From Nocardioides marmoriginsengisoli (lineage in GTDB: Bacteria; Actinomycetota; Actinomycetes; Propionibacteriales; Nocardioidaceae), in NCBI RefSeq assembly GCF_003725695.1, contig NZ_RJSE01000003.1, positions 630,026 through 694,025 on the forward strand: DNA of 64,000 nt, read 5' to 3'. Positions 1 to 8,634 of this stretch are shown here, one piece after another. The notes under the pieces are model-generated. The model was given only the letters and a program-made list of their open reading frames with translations. It was not told the origin of the DNA and ran no database searches. Position numbers and translations under genes: made by a program. Position 1 is the first letter of the stretch. Every line of letters starts with the position of its first letter.

Positions 1-401
1 GGAAGACCGAGCTGCTCGCCGAAGGTCTTCAGGCCCTCACCGACCGCGTCGCCGGGCCAGAGCGCCGAGGCCCGGGCGCTGCCGATCGGGCCCGAGGTGC
101 TGCCGACCTTGGTGTAGGAGAAGTTCAGCTCGAGCTGGGGGTCGGACGGGATCGGGATCGCCGGCTCGCGCAGCTCGATCCGCAGCGGCGTCGCCTGGGC
201 GTAGGTGCTCCACCCGCTGTAGTCGGCCGCCTGCGCCGGCATCACCGAGGCGGCGCCGCCGATCGAGAGCAGGCCGAGGACGGCAGCGCTCGCGACGGTC
301 CGCTTGGCGCGCCGGCTGGCGGTCTCGATCCGCCGCGCGACGGTCTTGTCATAGAGCGTCTTCTCGCCCTTGTGGTCGTTCGTGCACTCGCCGCAGGTCA
401 T
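1..401 (-). CDS. Secreted or membrane-anchored protein, N-terminal part only
   Basis: Only the first 133 codons are present; the gene continues beyond base 1. The product starts with a CxxC pair (Cys3 and Cys6), then a basic stretch, a hydrophobic segment at about residues 36-54 and a probable signal-peptidase site after the A-Q-A at 57-59, so the mature part should be outside the membrane. The ATG overlaps the stop of the preceding ATPase gene (ATGA), which makes it the fifth and last visible gene of the ABC transporter operon. I cannot name the family from this fragment. A role as an exported accessory of the transporter is inferred only from coupling. The two cysteines upstream of the signal segment are unusual for a plain secretory signal. 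Confidence 0.75.
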   Translation of the reverse strand, partial: MTCGECTNDHKGEKTLYDKTVARRIETASRRAKRTVASAAVLGLLSIGGAASVMPAQAADYSGWSTYAQATPLRIELREPAIPIPSDPQLELNFSYTKVGSTSGPIGSARASALWPGDAVGEGLKTFGEQLGL

Positions 402-1105
402 GCAGCACCCCCCAGAATCACATCAGCCATGATCGCGTTGATCTCGTCAGGCTCTCCCGTGGCGACGACCGTTCCCCCGGTCATCACCGCTGCGTAGTCG
501 GAGACCCGCAGTGCCGTGCGCGCGAACTGCTCGACCACCAGGATCGAGACACCGGTCTCGGCGATCTTCGCGACAGTTTCGTAGAGCTCGTCGACGATCA
601 GCGGCGCCAGGCCCATCGACAGCTCGTCGAGCAGCAGCAGCGCCGGGTCGGAGGCGAGCGCGCGCGCCATCGCCAGCATCTGCTGCTCGCCGCCGGACAT
701 CGTCCCGGCCAGCTGGAAGCGGCGCTCGTGCAGCCGCGGGAAGTAGCTGTACGCGGTGTCGAAGACCGCCTCCGGCGCGACGCCGGCGTACGACATCAGG
801 AGCAGGTTCTCCTCGACCGTCAGGTTCGGGAAGACACTGCGCCCCTCGGGGATCGTGGTCAGGCCGAGCCGCGCCAGGTCGTCCGGCTTGGCGCCGGTGA
901 CGTGGATGCCGGCCAGGTGGATGTCCCCGGAGGTCTGCTGCATCTGACCGCTGATCACCTTGAGAAGCGTCGACTTGCCGGCGCCGTTCGGACCGAGCAG
1001 CGCCACCACCGCGCCCTTGGGCACGGTCAGGTTCACCCCGCGGAGCACCTCGATGCGGCCGTAGGCGGCGTGCAGGTCGATGATGTCGAGAATCGGGACG
1101 CTCAC
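398..1105 (-). CDS. Branched-chain-type ABC transporter ATPase (LivF-like)
   Basis: 235 residues, the usual LivF size. It is the second nucleotide-binding subunit that powers uptake through the fused permease encoded upstream. Walker A (GPNGAGKST) is at residues 38-46, the signature (MSGGEQQ) at about 136-142 and Walker B (LLLLDE) at about 156-161. The start is GTG overlapping the stop of the upstream ATPase gene (GTGA). The fold is the HAAT (hydrophobic amino acid) importer class, but in actinobacteria such systems also carry non-amino-acid substrates; with a KstR-type operator ahead of this operon, the substrate may be a steroid-like or other hydrophobic acid. The family is certain, the substrate is not. 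Confidence 0.93.
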   Translation of the reverse strand: MSVPILDIIDLHAAYGRIEVLRGVNLTVPKGAVVALLGPNGAGKSTLLKVISGQMQQTSGDIHLAGIHVTGAKPDDLARLGLTTIPEGRSVFPNLTVEENLLLMSYAGVAPEAVFDTAYSYFPRLHERRFQLAGTMSGGEQQMLAMARALASDPALLLLDELSMGLAPLIVDELYETVAKIAETGVSILVVEQFARTALRVSDYAAVMTGGTVVATGEPDEINAIMADVILGGAA

Positions 1106-1887
1106 AGGACAACCTCTTCGTTCACCAGCGGCAGCACGGCCGTGTCGTCCCCCGCCGGTCCGTCGTCCGAGTAGCCCAGGTAGGCCTTCTGGACCACCGG
1201 GTTGGCGCGCACCTGGGCGGGCGTCCCGTCGGCGATGACCGAGCCGAAGTCCAGGACGTGGATGGTGTCGCAGACGTTCATCACCAGGTCCATGTCGTGC
1301 TCGACCATCAGGATCGTGCGGCCCTCGTTCGCGAGCTGCTGGAGCAGCTCCCCGAAGGCCTCGGTCTCGGACTCGTCCAGCCCCGAGGACGGCTCGTCGA
1401 GGAGCAGCAGCTTCGGGTCGCAGGCCAGTGCTCGGGCGAGCTCGAGCAACCGCGCGGTGCCGGTCGGGATCGAGTCGGCCCGGTCGTCGGCGTGGTTGGC
1501 GATGCCGACCAGGTCGAGCAGGTCGTCGACGTCGTTCTGGACCGAGCGGAACAGCCCGGCGAACCCGTCGTGGATGTCGAACGCGGTCCGGACGTTCTCG
1601 GCCACGGTCAGCGACCCGAAGGCCTCCAGCCGCTGGAAGGTCCGGCCGATCCCCCGCCGGGACCGGCGGTGCACCGGCATCCGGGTGATGTCCTTGTCGT
1701 CGAAGACGACCCGGCCCGAGGTCGGCGTCTGCAACCCGGTGACCACGTTGAACGTGGTGGTCTTGCCGGCGCCGTTCGGGCCGATCAGACCGGTGATCGA
1801 GCCCTGCTCGACCTCGAAGTTCGCGTGGTTGACGGCGGTCACGCCGCCGAACTGGACGACGACGTCGTCAACGTGCAGCAACGGCAT
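1102..1887 (-). CDS. Branched-chain-type ABC transporter ATPase (LivG-like)
   Basis: 261 residues. Walker A (GPNGAGKT) is at 36-43 and a clear Walker B (LLLLDEP) precedes the S-S-G-L-D loop. The ABC signature is divergent: it reads PTGTARLLELARAL instead of the LSxGQ type. I chose the ATG at 1887 because a strong ribosome site (GAGGAGGTGG) ends a few bases upstream; the in-frame ATG at 1971 would overlap the permease gene by about 100 bases. From 1887 the overlap with the permease 3' end is 20 bases. It pairs with the LivF-like subunit directly downstream. Confidence 0.92.
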   Translation of the reverse strand: MPLLHVDDVVVQFGGVTAVNHANFEVEQGSITGLIGPNGAGKTTTFNVVTGLQTPTSGRVVFDDKDITRMPVHRRSRRGIGRTFQRLEAFGSLTVAENVRTAFDIHDGFAGLFRSVQNDVDDLLDLVGIANHADDRADSIPTGTARLLELARALACDPKLLLLDEPSSGLDESETEAFGELLQQLANEGRTILMVEHDMDLVMNVCDTIHVLDFGSVIADGTPAQVRANPVVQKAYLGYSDDGPAGDDTAVLPLVNEEVVL

Positions 1888-3895
1888 GCGTGTCCACCTC
1901 CTCTGCCAACGGTCCGGCGCCGGGATCCCCGCCCGGGTCCCCGTCGTTGTGGTCACCGTCGTCGTAGTCATCGTCGTCGCGGCGGCCGAAGCCGTACTCC
2001 TGGGCGCGCAGCGCCATCCCCGGGTACTTCTCCGCGAGCGCGGGGAAGAGCGAGCCCTGGATCCACCGCGGCAGCTGGAACAGGTAGTACGCCAGTCCGT
2101 TCGGGTTGCGGCCGAGGATGATCGCGCCGACCGCGAGCAGCACGAAGAGCAGCCCGGCGATGTCCGGGTTCTCCCCCTGCGCCACCGGCAGGTACATCAT
2201 GAAGACGCCACCGAGAGCGGCACCGGTGATCGAGGTGAGGCCCCAGACACCGGCCATCAGCAGCAGGAGCAGGCTGTTGAAGTACAGGAAGTCGTTGGCG
2301 GTGATCGACATCCGCATGCTGATCAGCAGCGCCCCGGCCAGGCCGGCGATGGAGGCGGACCCGGCGAAGACGCCGACCCGGAACCAGCGCATGTCCAGCC
2401 CGAGGGTGCCGCAGGCGGCCTGGCTGTCGCGCATCGCGATCAGGATCCGGCCGAGCCGGCCGCGCCGGATCGCGATGATCACGAAGGCGACCAGCACGAA
2501 GAAGACCGCCATCATGATCACCGTGCTGGTCAGCGACTCGAACTTGTAGCCGAGGACCGAGAGCCGCTCCGCCTTCAGCGGGTTGTTGAACTCGAAGGCC
2601 CAGGCCGAGGTGAAGATCAGCTTGTCCATCAGCTGGCCGAACGCCAGGGTGGCGAGCGCGAGGTAGAGACCGGTCAGCCGGAGCACCGGGATCGCCACGA
2701 TCGCGCCGACCAGGCCGGTCCCGATGATCGCGACCGCGAGGCCGAACAGGTTGGGCTGCTCGACCTGGCTGTAGATCACCGCGCCGACGCCGGCGAAGGC
2801 GAACTGGGCCAGCGAGACGAAGCCGCCGTACCCGGTGAGCAGGACCAGCGAGAGCATCAGGATGCCGTAGGCGATCGCGGTGCCCACGTTGAGCAGGGTG
2901 GAGTCGGCCATCCCGCTGACCAGCAGGACCACGAAGCCGATCAGGCCGATGCCCCAGACACCGGTCTTGGTCGGCGACGGCACCGGCGCGGAGACGAGGC
3001 CCTTGACCTGGCCGATCCGGAGCGGCGCCTGCGGCAGCAGCACCAGGATCGCGAACAGGAAGATCGTCGGCACCACCGGCGGCAGGCCGGTGAGGTTCTC
3101 GGCACCCGGGAACTTGTCCAGGTACCCGACGACGTACGACGACGCCAGGCCGAGCGCCATCGCGCCGACGTAGGTCATCGGCAGGCTGGTCAGCTTGCCG
3201 AGCATCGCCGCGGCATACGCGGAGATCACGATCAGGGTGAGCAGGTAGAAGTCCATCCCGATCTGGGGGGCGAGCAGGATCCCGCCGAGCGCGGCCAGCG
3301 AGGTGCCGACCGCCCAGGCGAGCGCCGAGACGACCTCGGCACGGCCGCCGTACAGACCGAGCAGCTCGGCGTTGTCGACGCTGGCGCGCATCGCCGTACC
3401 GACCCGGGTCCGGGCCAGCAGCACGTACAACCCGCCGGCGACCAGCAGCGACAGCACCAGCGTGATGATGTGCTGCGGGGTGATGACGATGCCCCAGACG
3501 TCGAACCGCTTGTCCGGGAAGAACTCCGGGATCGCCCGGGCCTCCGGCTTCCAGATCTGGGTGGCGATACCGATCATCGCGACCAGGAGCGCCACCGTGA
3601 CGACCAGCGAGACCCCGACCGGGGCGGTGCCCAGGCCGCGGGTGACGAACCGCTGCAGCAGCACGCCGGTCAGCGGAGCGCAGATACCGAGCACCAGCAC
3701 CAGCGAGAGCCAGGCCGGCAACCCCTGCCGCTGGGAGAAGTCCCAGTAGACGAAGGTGAAGAACATCCCGATCGCACCGTGGGCGATGTTGAACACCCGG
3801 GTGGTGCTGTAGGTGAGCACGAGACCGCTGGCCGCGATCGCGTACGCCGCACCGGTGAAGATCCCGATGACGGTGTAGGAGAGGAACTCGTTCAC
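1868..3895 (-). CDS. Fused LivH-LivM type ABC transporter permease
   Basis: 675 residues, about twice a normal permease. Residues 1 to about 290 are a LivH-like membrane domain and about 320-630 a LivM-like one, so one chain supplies the whole membrane channel. The C-terminal tail is unusual: an Asp-rich stretch (RRDDDDYDDGD) followed by Gly/Pro/Asp-rich sequence. The start is a GTG at 3895, four bases after the stop of the binding-protein gene; the reading frame continues upstream to an ATG at 3964, but that would lie inside the binding-protein gene. Its 3' end overlaps the LivG-like gene. The fusion is plain in the translation; the transported substrate is unknown. Confidence 0.92.
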   Translation of the reverse strand: MNEFLSYTVIGIFTGAAYAIAASGLVLTYSTTRVFNIAHGAIGMFFTFVYWDFSQRQGLPAWLSLVLVLGICAPLTGVLLQRFVTRGLGTAPVGVSLVVTVALLVAMIGIATQIWKPEARAIPEFFPDKRFDVWGIVITPQHIITLVLSLLVAGGLYVLLARTRVGTAMRASVDNAELLGLYGGRAEVVSALAWAVGTSLAALGGILLAPQIGMDFYLLTLIVISAYAAAMLGKLTSLPMTYVGAMALGLASSYVVGYLDKFPGAENLTGLPPVVPTIFLFAILVLLPQAPLRIGQVKGLVSAPVPSPTKTGVWGIGLIGFVVLLVSGMADSTLLNVGTAIAYGILMLSLVLLTGYGGFVSLAQFAFAGVGAVIYSQVEQPNLFGLAVAIIGTGLVGAIVAIPVLRLTGLYLALATLAFGQLMDKLIFTSAWAFEFNNPLKAERLSVLGYKFESLTSTVIMMAVFFVLVAFVIIAIRRGRLGRILIAMRDSQAACGTLGLDMRWFRVGVFAGSASIAGLAGALLISMRMSITANDFLYFNSLLLLLMAGVWGLTSITGAALGGVFMMYLPVAQGENPDIAGLLFVLLAVGAIILGRNPNGLAYYLFQLPRWIQGSLFPALAEKYPGMALRAQEYGFGRRDDDDYDDGDHNDGDPGGDPGAGPLAEEVDTHAVAAR

Positions 3896-3899
3896 CCGG

Positions 3900-5393
3900 T
3901 CACCGGCCCACGCTGGAACCGTTGCACATGTACTTCGTGGAGCCGAGCGGCACGAACTTGCCACCCTTCACCTGCAGGAACCGGACGCAGGACGGCGAGT
4001 GCTTGCCGCCCACGTCCATCGGGCCGTGCATGCCGCCACCGGTCCACTTGTGCACCGACGTGAAGCTCTTCGCCAACGTCGACCGGTTCAGCTTGCCGCC
4101 GAGGGCGATCGAGTTCTGCACGAAGAGCTTCGCGGCCGACCAGGCGAACTCGCCGAAGAAGGTCGGGTTCGCGCCCGGCGCCACCTGCTGGAGCCACTGC
4201 TTGTACAGGTTCAGCTCGGGCTGGCTCTCCTCGAGCGGGGTGAAGTTGATGAACATGAAGACGCCCTCGACCGCGGAGCCGCCGGTCTTGAGGAAGTTCA
4301 CGTCGTAGACCGAGGGGTCGTAGAGGCGGACCTGCGGCTTGAAGCCGCCGGCCTGGATCGCCTTGGCCAGGGTCACCGACTGCTGGTACGCGCCGATGAA
4401 CTGGACGTACTCGACACCCAGGCTCTTCATCTTCTGCACGTACGGCGCGTAGCTGGCGGTCGCGACGTCGATCCCCTGGGTGTAGAGGAACTTCATCCCG
4501 CGCTTCTCCTCGACCTTCTGCTGGGCCTTGGCGTTCTCCGCGGCGGCACCGGCGTTGAGGTAGAGGAAGGCGGCCTTCTGGCTGGCGGCCTTGTAGTTCT
4601 TCACGATGAAGTCCGGGACCGCGTTCGAGAACTCGTACGGTCCCGTCGGCTGCGCGCCGAAGCAGGTCTTGCAGCTGTTCCGGGTCGCCGTCACGACCGC
4701 GGTGCGCATGTCCGGGAGGCCGCAGTTCTCGGCGGTCTGGGCGCCGCCGGAGTCGAAGGCCGACATCGAGCCGACCGCGGCGAAGACCGACTCGCAGAGC
4801 TTCTGGTACGACGCCTGGTCGGCACCGGCGTCCGTTCGCGAGTCCAGGTTGGTCAGCTCCAGCTTGCGACCGCAGATGCCGTTCGGCTGGGTCGTGTTGA
4901 AGTACTTGACGTACGCCTTCGTGGCCTGCTGCGCGGCCTCGAAGAGACCCGGGACCGGGCCGCTGATGTCGGACGAGTTGCCGATCTTGATCGTCGAGTC
5001 CGAGATGCCCTGACCGTTCTTGAACCCGTCGCAGGAGCCGGCCTTGACGCCCGGGGCGATCGGCTGGTTGCCGCCGCCTCCCGGGTTGCCGGTGCCACCG
5101 GGGGTGTTGCCGGTGCCACCGGGGGTGTTGCCGGTGCCGCCCGGGTCCGTGGTGCCCGGATCGTTGGTGCCCGGGTCGGTGCCGGGGTCGACCGGATCGC
5201 CGGTCACCGGGTCGACTCCGTTGCCGTTCGAGTTCCCGCCGTTGATCGAGCCGTTCAGCTTGTCGTTGGCCGCCTTGACTTCCTCGGGCGTCCGCTGGGA
5301 GCCACCGCAGGCAGCCGGGATGGCGAGCGCGAGCACGACCACTCCGATTCCGAGTAGCCGACGGGCCCGGGCGGACCTCACAACGCTTTGCAC
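3900..5393 (-). CDS. ABC transporter substrate-binding lipoprotein, branched-chain type
   Basis: 497 residues. The N-terminus has a basic region, a hydrophobic core and a lipobox (IPAACGG), so it should be a lipid-anchored periplasmic-binding-type receptor (type 1 fold). Between the anchor and the binding domain lies a Gly/Pro/Asn/Asp-rich linker of roughly 70 residues with short repeats of the TPGGTGN type. I chose GTG 5393 because AGGAG sits seven bases upstream; an ATG at 5465 is in frame but has no such site and would add residues before the signal peptide. First gene of the operon; it would deliver substrate to the fused permease. The upstream region holds a KstR-type palindrome. Confidence 0.92.
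   Translation of the reverse strand: MQSVVRSARARRLLGIGVVVLALAIPAACGGSQRTPEEVKAANDKLNGSINGGNSNGNGVDPVTGDPVDPGTDPGTNDPGTTDPGGTGNTPGGTGNTPGGTGNPGGGGNQPIAPGVKAGSCDGFKNGQGISDSTIKIGNSSDISGPVPGLFEAAQQATKAYVKYFNTTQPNGICGRKLELTNLDSRTDAGADQASYQKLCESVFAAVGSMSAFDSGGAQTAENCGLPDMRTAVVTATRNSCKTCFGAQPTGPYEFSNAVPDFIVKNYKAASQKAAFLYLNAGAAAENAKAQQKVEEKRGMKFLYTQGIDVATASYAPYVQKMKSLGVEYVQFIGAYQQSVTLAKAIQAGGFKPQVRLYDPSVYDVNFLKTGGSAVEGVFMFINFTPLEESQPELNLYKQWLQQVAPGANPTFFGEFAWSAAKLFVQNSIALGGKLNRSTLAKSFTSVHKWTGGGMHGPMDVGGKHSPSCVRFLQVKGGKFVPLGSTKYMCNGSSVGR
5085..5126. repeat. Two tandem 21-bp repeats within the lipoprotein linker
   Basis: Two exact 21-base units (5085-5105 and 5106-5126) followed by a degenerate third copy. 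Each unit encodes seven residues of the Gly/Pro/Thr/Asn linker, so linker length can change without a frameshift. Confidence 0.85.
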
Positions 5394-5432
5394 AGCAGCA
5401 CTCCTGACGCCAGTTCTTCCGGTGAGGACGAA

Positions 5433-5486
5433 CAGAAAGTAGATGTGCATCACATAACTGCACAAGGGGTAAGAAGTTACTTTCTG
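5433..5486. promoter_or_regulatory. Inverted repeats upstream of the ABC operon
   Basis: CAGAAAGTA at 5433-5441 is repeated inverted as TACTTTCTG at 5478-5486, with 36 bases between. Between them lies a second inverted pair, GTGCA (5445-5449) and TGCAC (5459-5463). The stretch is clearly more AT-rich than its surroundings. These could be operator half-sites or a leader hairpin of the lipoprotein mRNA; no regulator is identified. Confidence 0.5.
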
Positions 5487-5498
5487 AAACGTGTTCTA
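5485..5498. promoter_or_regulatory. KstR-type operator (TnnAACnnGTTnnA)
   Basis: TGAAACGTGTTCTA matches every fixed position of the TnnAACnnGTTnnA motif known for the steroid-catabolism repressor KstR (TetR family). Read on the minus strand it is TAGAACACGTTTCA, close to the mycobacterial consensus. It lies about 92 bases upstream of the lipoprotein start codon and between this operon and the divergent glycosylation genes. The match is seen; binding is inferred. Confidence 0.7.
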
Positions 5499-5631
5499 TT
5501 TCGAGTATGGGGGTTGACACCGGCTCGCGGAAGGATTTCCGGGTGTCGGTGTGGGCCCAACTCGGGTCCTACCCCGCCGTGCACCCCTATATGCTGCCGA
5601 CGAACTTTGTTGCCCAGCGGGAGTACTGAAC

Positions 5632-6171
5632 TTGGACAGGCATGGTCCCGCGGGCTCGCGGAAGCGCGCGACGGTCGTCGCGGGCTGCGTCCTCGGTGCG
5701 GTCCTGATCGTGCTGAGCCCGCAGTTCGGACGGGCCGAGCCGTCCGGCCGCTACCGGCCGCCGCTGCCCCCGGACGCGCTCACCACCGGCTGCTACCCGC
5801 TGCCCACCGGGCTGACCATCGACTTCCCGTACCAGGTGCGCACCGACGAGGACCTGGCCGACGGGCGGACTCGCCGGCTGGTGCTGCAGTACGACGAGAT
5901 CGATGCCGACCAGGCGCGCCGGGACCTCGCCGAGGCGTTGGTCCGGGCCGGGTTCACCCCGCGCGCCCGCGGTGACGTCCTCGACTACGCCAAGCCCGGC
6001 GTCGGCCAGGTCCGCGCGACCATCACCCCGATCCCCCGCCTCGGCGACGACGACCTGGTCCGCGGCACCGTCGAGCTGATCCTGCCGAAGGTCGCCCGCA
6101 CCTCCGACGCGCCCGAATGTCTGGACCGGTTCTCCACCAAGCGGTTCGCCGAAGCGGAGCAGGACCGATGA
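5632..6171 (+). CDS. Small membrane-anchored protein of the glycosylation operon
   Basis: 179 residues from a TTG start preceded by GGGAG at good spacing (an upstream in-frame start at 5551 has no such site). A basic N-terminus (GSRKRATV) precedes a single hydrophobic segment at about residues 11-28; the rest is soluble and probably extracytoplasmic, with two cysteines (in TTGCYPLP and PECLDRF). I do not recognise a family. The stop overlaps the ATG of the GT-C-like gene, so the two are translationally coupled. It may be a partner of the membrane glycosyltransferase. Confidence 0.75.
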   Translation: MDRHGPAGSRKRATVVAGCVLGAVLIVLSPQFGRAEPSGRYRPPLPPDALTTGCYPLPTGLTIDFPYQVRTDEDLADGRTRRLVLQYDEIDADQARRDLAEALVRAGFTPRARGDVLDYAKPGVGQVRATITPIPRLGDDDLVRGTVELILPKVARTSDAPECLDRFSTKRFAEAEQDR

Positions 6172-7673
6172 GGGGCCGGATCCTCGCCGGGGCGTCCACC
6201 TCCACCAAGGTGCTGGTCGGCCTCTTCGCCGCGCACCTGCTGCTCAAGGTGGTGCTCTTCCCGTACATGTCGCACGCGCCGCTGCACGGCGACGAGCGGT
6301 ACTACTTCGACAGCGCCCGCGCGCTCTCCAACCTGGTCCGCGACCTGGTCGGCTTCGGGCCGGTCGACACCGCCGAGCTGAAGCGCAACCTGGTCGGCAA
6401 CGGCTGGTTCATGCCCGGCAACGGCATCCTGATCACGCCGCTGTTCCTGGTCGACCCGCACGCGTCGATCGTGACCATCCGGCTCTACCTCGGTGTCGTC
6501 ACCAGCCTGCTGCTGCTGATCACGGTGATCCGGGTCCGGCACGTCCTCGGCGACCTGTACGCCGCGATGCTGCTCGTCGTGCCCGGCCTGATCCCGATGT
6601 GGCTGCTCTTCTCGATCGGCGGCTGGGGCGACCTGGTCGCGGGGCTGCTGATCGTGCTGCTGATCACCGAGCTGGTCTCCTGGATCCGCACCCTCCGGGT
6701 CGGCCACCCGCCGTCCGCGTGGGCCGCCGTCCGGATGGGGCTGATCTCGATCGCGGTGGTCTACGCCCGGTCCAGCGCCTCGATCCTGGTGCTCGGGATG
6801 GGCATCGTGGTCCTGTTCGTCTCGCTGACCCTGCTCCGCGGCCGCGACCGGGTCCGCGCCGTCCTCGCCGGCGGCCTGGCCGGGGTGGTCTTCCTGCTGC
6901 TGCTCGCGCCCTGGTCGCTGTTCGCGTCGCACTCGCTCGGCGGCCGGGTCATCACCACCACCTCGGTGCCGACCGTGCTGGCGAACACCTTCGGGGACCG
7001 CGACGAGCTCTGCTACGGGCCGTGCGACCCGACCAGCACGATCTGGTTCACCCCGGTGCGCTACGCCCGCGAGGTGGCCCGGGCGACCGACACCAACGAG
7101 TTGGTCGTGCTCAAGGAGATGTCCGCCTACGCCCGTCAGGACGTCACCCCGCGCAGCTACGCCGACGACGTGCTGATGGGGTTCGCGCGCTACACCTTCC
7201 AGCCGGCCTCGTTCAGCAAGGACGTCCGGTCGCCGGACCACTCGCCGGAGGCGATGCACAAGTTCATCCTGTACGCGACCAACGTGATGTGGGCGTTCCT
7301 GGCCGTCTCCGGGATCGGCCTGCTGCTCACCGTCGTCCGGCGCACCGTCGACGCCCAGGTGATCAGCCTGCTGGTCACCCTCGGGATCGGCTCGCTGCTG
7401 ACCCAGCCGTTCGTGCACATCGCCGGCTCCCGGTACTGGACCAGCGCCGCGCCGCTGGCCGGTATCGCCGCCGCGTTGCTGCTCTTCCTGATCGATGCCC
7501 GCCGCGCTCAGCCGAGGTTCAGCCAGGGCACCTGGATAATGAAGGGCGACACCGAGCACGGCTCGGCGATCAGCGAGCCGGTGATCAGCCGGTGGCTGAC
7601 GATCGTCCAGACCGTCCTCGCCGCCGCGGTGGTGCTGGTCGCGGTCGGGCTGGTCGTCCTCGCCACGATCTGA
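6168..7673 (+). CDS. Polytopic membrane glycosyltransferase-like protein (GT-C type)
   Basis: 501 residues with about ten hydrophobic segments. Residues 40-46 read HGDERYY after the first segment, in the place of the acidic catalytic loop of GT-C/PMT-like transferases that use a polyprenyl-phosphate sugar. ATG 6168 overlaps the preceding stop. With the GtrB-like and GtrA-like genes next in the operon it fits the third, acceptor-specific component of a Gtr-type system: GtrB loads sugar onto polyprenyl phosphate, GtrA flips it, this enzyme transfers it outside. The acceptor (wall polymer or protein) cannot be told. Confidence 0.75.
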   Translation: MRGRILAGASTSTKVLVGLFAAHLLLKVVLFPYMSHAPLHGDERYYFDSARALSNLVRDLVGFGPVDTAELKRNLVGNGWFMPGNGILITPLFLVDPHASIVTIRLYLGVVTSLLLLITVIRVRHVLGDLYAAMLLVVPGLIPMWLLFSIGGWGDLVAGLLIVLLITELVSWIRTLRVGHPPSAWAAVRMGLISIAVVYARSSASILVLGMGIVVLFVSLTLLRGRDRVRAVLAGGLAGVVFLLLLAPWSLFASHSLGGRVITTTSVPTVLANTFGDRDELCYGPCDPTSTIWFTPVRYAREVARATDTNELVVLKEMSAYARQDVTPRSYADDVLMGFARYTFQPASFSKDVRSPDHSPEAMHKFILYATNVMWAFLAVSGIGLLLTVVRRTVDAQVISLLVTLGIGSLLTQPFVHIAGSRYWTSAAPLAGIAAALLLFLIDARRAQPRFSQGTWIMKGDTEHGSAISEPVISRWLTIVQTVLAAAVVLVAVGLVVLATI

Positions 7674-7695
7674 ACGCAACGAGAAGGAAGCTCCC

Positions 7696-8634
7696 ATGAC
7701 GTCAGTCGCCTACATCCTCCCGGTCTACGAGGAGGAGGAGAACCTAGCGGTCTTCCACGCGGCGATGCAGGCGGCGACGAGCACCCGGCCGGACCTGGAC
7801 TTCGAGTTCATCTACGTCAACGACGGCAGCAAGGACAACTCGCTGGAGGGCCTCCTCGAGCTGCGCGCCACCGACCAGCGGGTGACCGTGCTCAGTCTTT
7901 CGCGCAACTGCGGCCACCAGGTGGCCGTGACCGCGGGCCTGGACGCCGCCGGTGAGGCCGACGCGGTGATCATCATGGACACCGACCTCCAGGACCCGCC
8001 TGCGGTCAGCATGGAGATGATCACGATGTGGCAGGACGGCGTCGACGTCGTCTACGCCCAGCGGCGCAGCCGGAAGGACGGCGCCTTCAAGCGGGCGACG
8101 GCGTACGGGTTCTACTGGGTGCTGGACCGGCTCGCCTCGATCGACATCCCGCGCAACGTCGGCGACTTCCGGCTGATGGACCGCCGCGTCGTCGCCGAGG
8201 TGAACCGCTACCGCGAGCAGGACCGCTTCCTGCGCGGCATCGTCGCGCACGTCGGCTTCCGGCAGGAGGCGCTGCTCTTCGACCGTGACGAGCGGTACGC
8301 CGGCGAGACCGGCTACCCGCTGCGGAAGATGCTCTCCTTCGCCGCCAGCGGCATCATCGGGTTCTCGACGATGCCGCTGAAGATGATCTCCCGGCTCGGC
8401 TTCGCGATCTCCGCGCTGAGCGTGGTGCTGGCGGCGTACGTCTTCGGGGTCCGGGTCTTCAACCCCGACGACTCCGTGCCGGGCTGGGCGTTCCTCGGGG
8501 TCGGCATGTTCCTGCTCAGCGGCATCCAGCTGATCATGATGGGCGTGATCGGCAGCTACCTGGGCCGGGTGTACGTCGAGACCCAGGACCGGCCGCTGTA
8601 CTCGCTCTCCCTGGTCGCCCGGGGTGCGTCCTGA
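7696..8634 (+). CDS. Polyprenyl-phosphate glycosyltransferase, GT2 family (GtrB/DPM1-like)
   Basis: 312 residues. The GT-A domain shows the nucleotide-binding NDGS at 42-45 and the DxD-type motif DTDLQDPP at 95-102; two membrane segments at about 230-255 and 265-295 anchor it, as in GtrB and ArnC. The expected reaction is sugar transfer from a nucleotide sugar to undecaprenyl or decaprenyl phosphate on the inner face of the membrane. AAGGAAG precedes the ATG. Its stop codon overlaps the probable CTG start of the GtrA-like gene. Confidence 0.9.
   Translation: MTSVAYILPVYEEEENLAVFHAAMQAATSTRPDLDFEFIYVNDGSKDNSLEGLLELRATDQRVTVLSLSRNCGHQVAVTAGLDAAGEADAVIIMDTDLQDPPAVSMEMITMWQDGVDVVYAQRRSRKDGAFKRATAYGFYWVLDRLASIDIPRNVGDFRLMDRRVVAEVNRYREQDRFLRGIVAHVGFRQEALLFDRDERYAGETGYPLRKMLSFAASGIIGFSTMPLKMISRLGFAISALSVVLAAYVFGVRVFNPDDSVPGWAFLGVGMFLLSGIQLIMMGVIGSYLGRVYVETQDRPLYSLSLVARGAS

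Noticed and set aside
1888-1971. Longer start of the LivG-like ATPase at 1971
   Set aside because: The extra 28 residues are Thr-rich and unlike the family, overlap the permease gene, and the strong ribosome site fits only the ATG at 1887.
1202-4063. A 953-codon open frame on the plus strand opposite the ABC genes
   Set aside because: It has low-complexity Arg/Glu/Asp/Gln-rich sequence typical of the antisense frame of high-GC genes, and the minus strand carries recognisable transporter genes.
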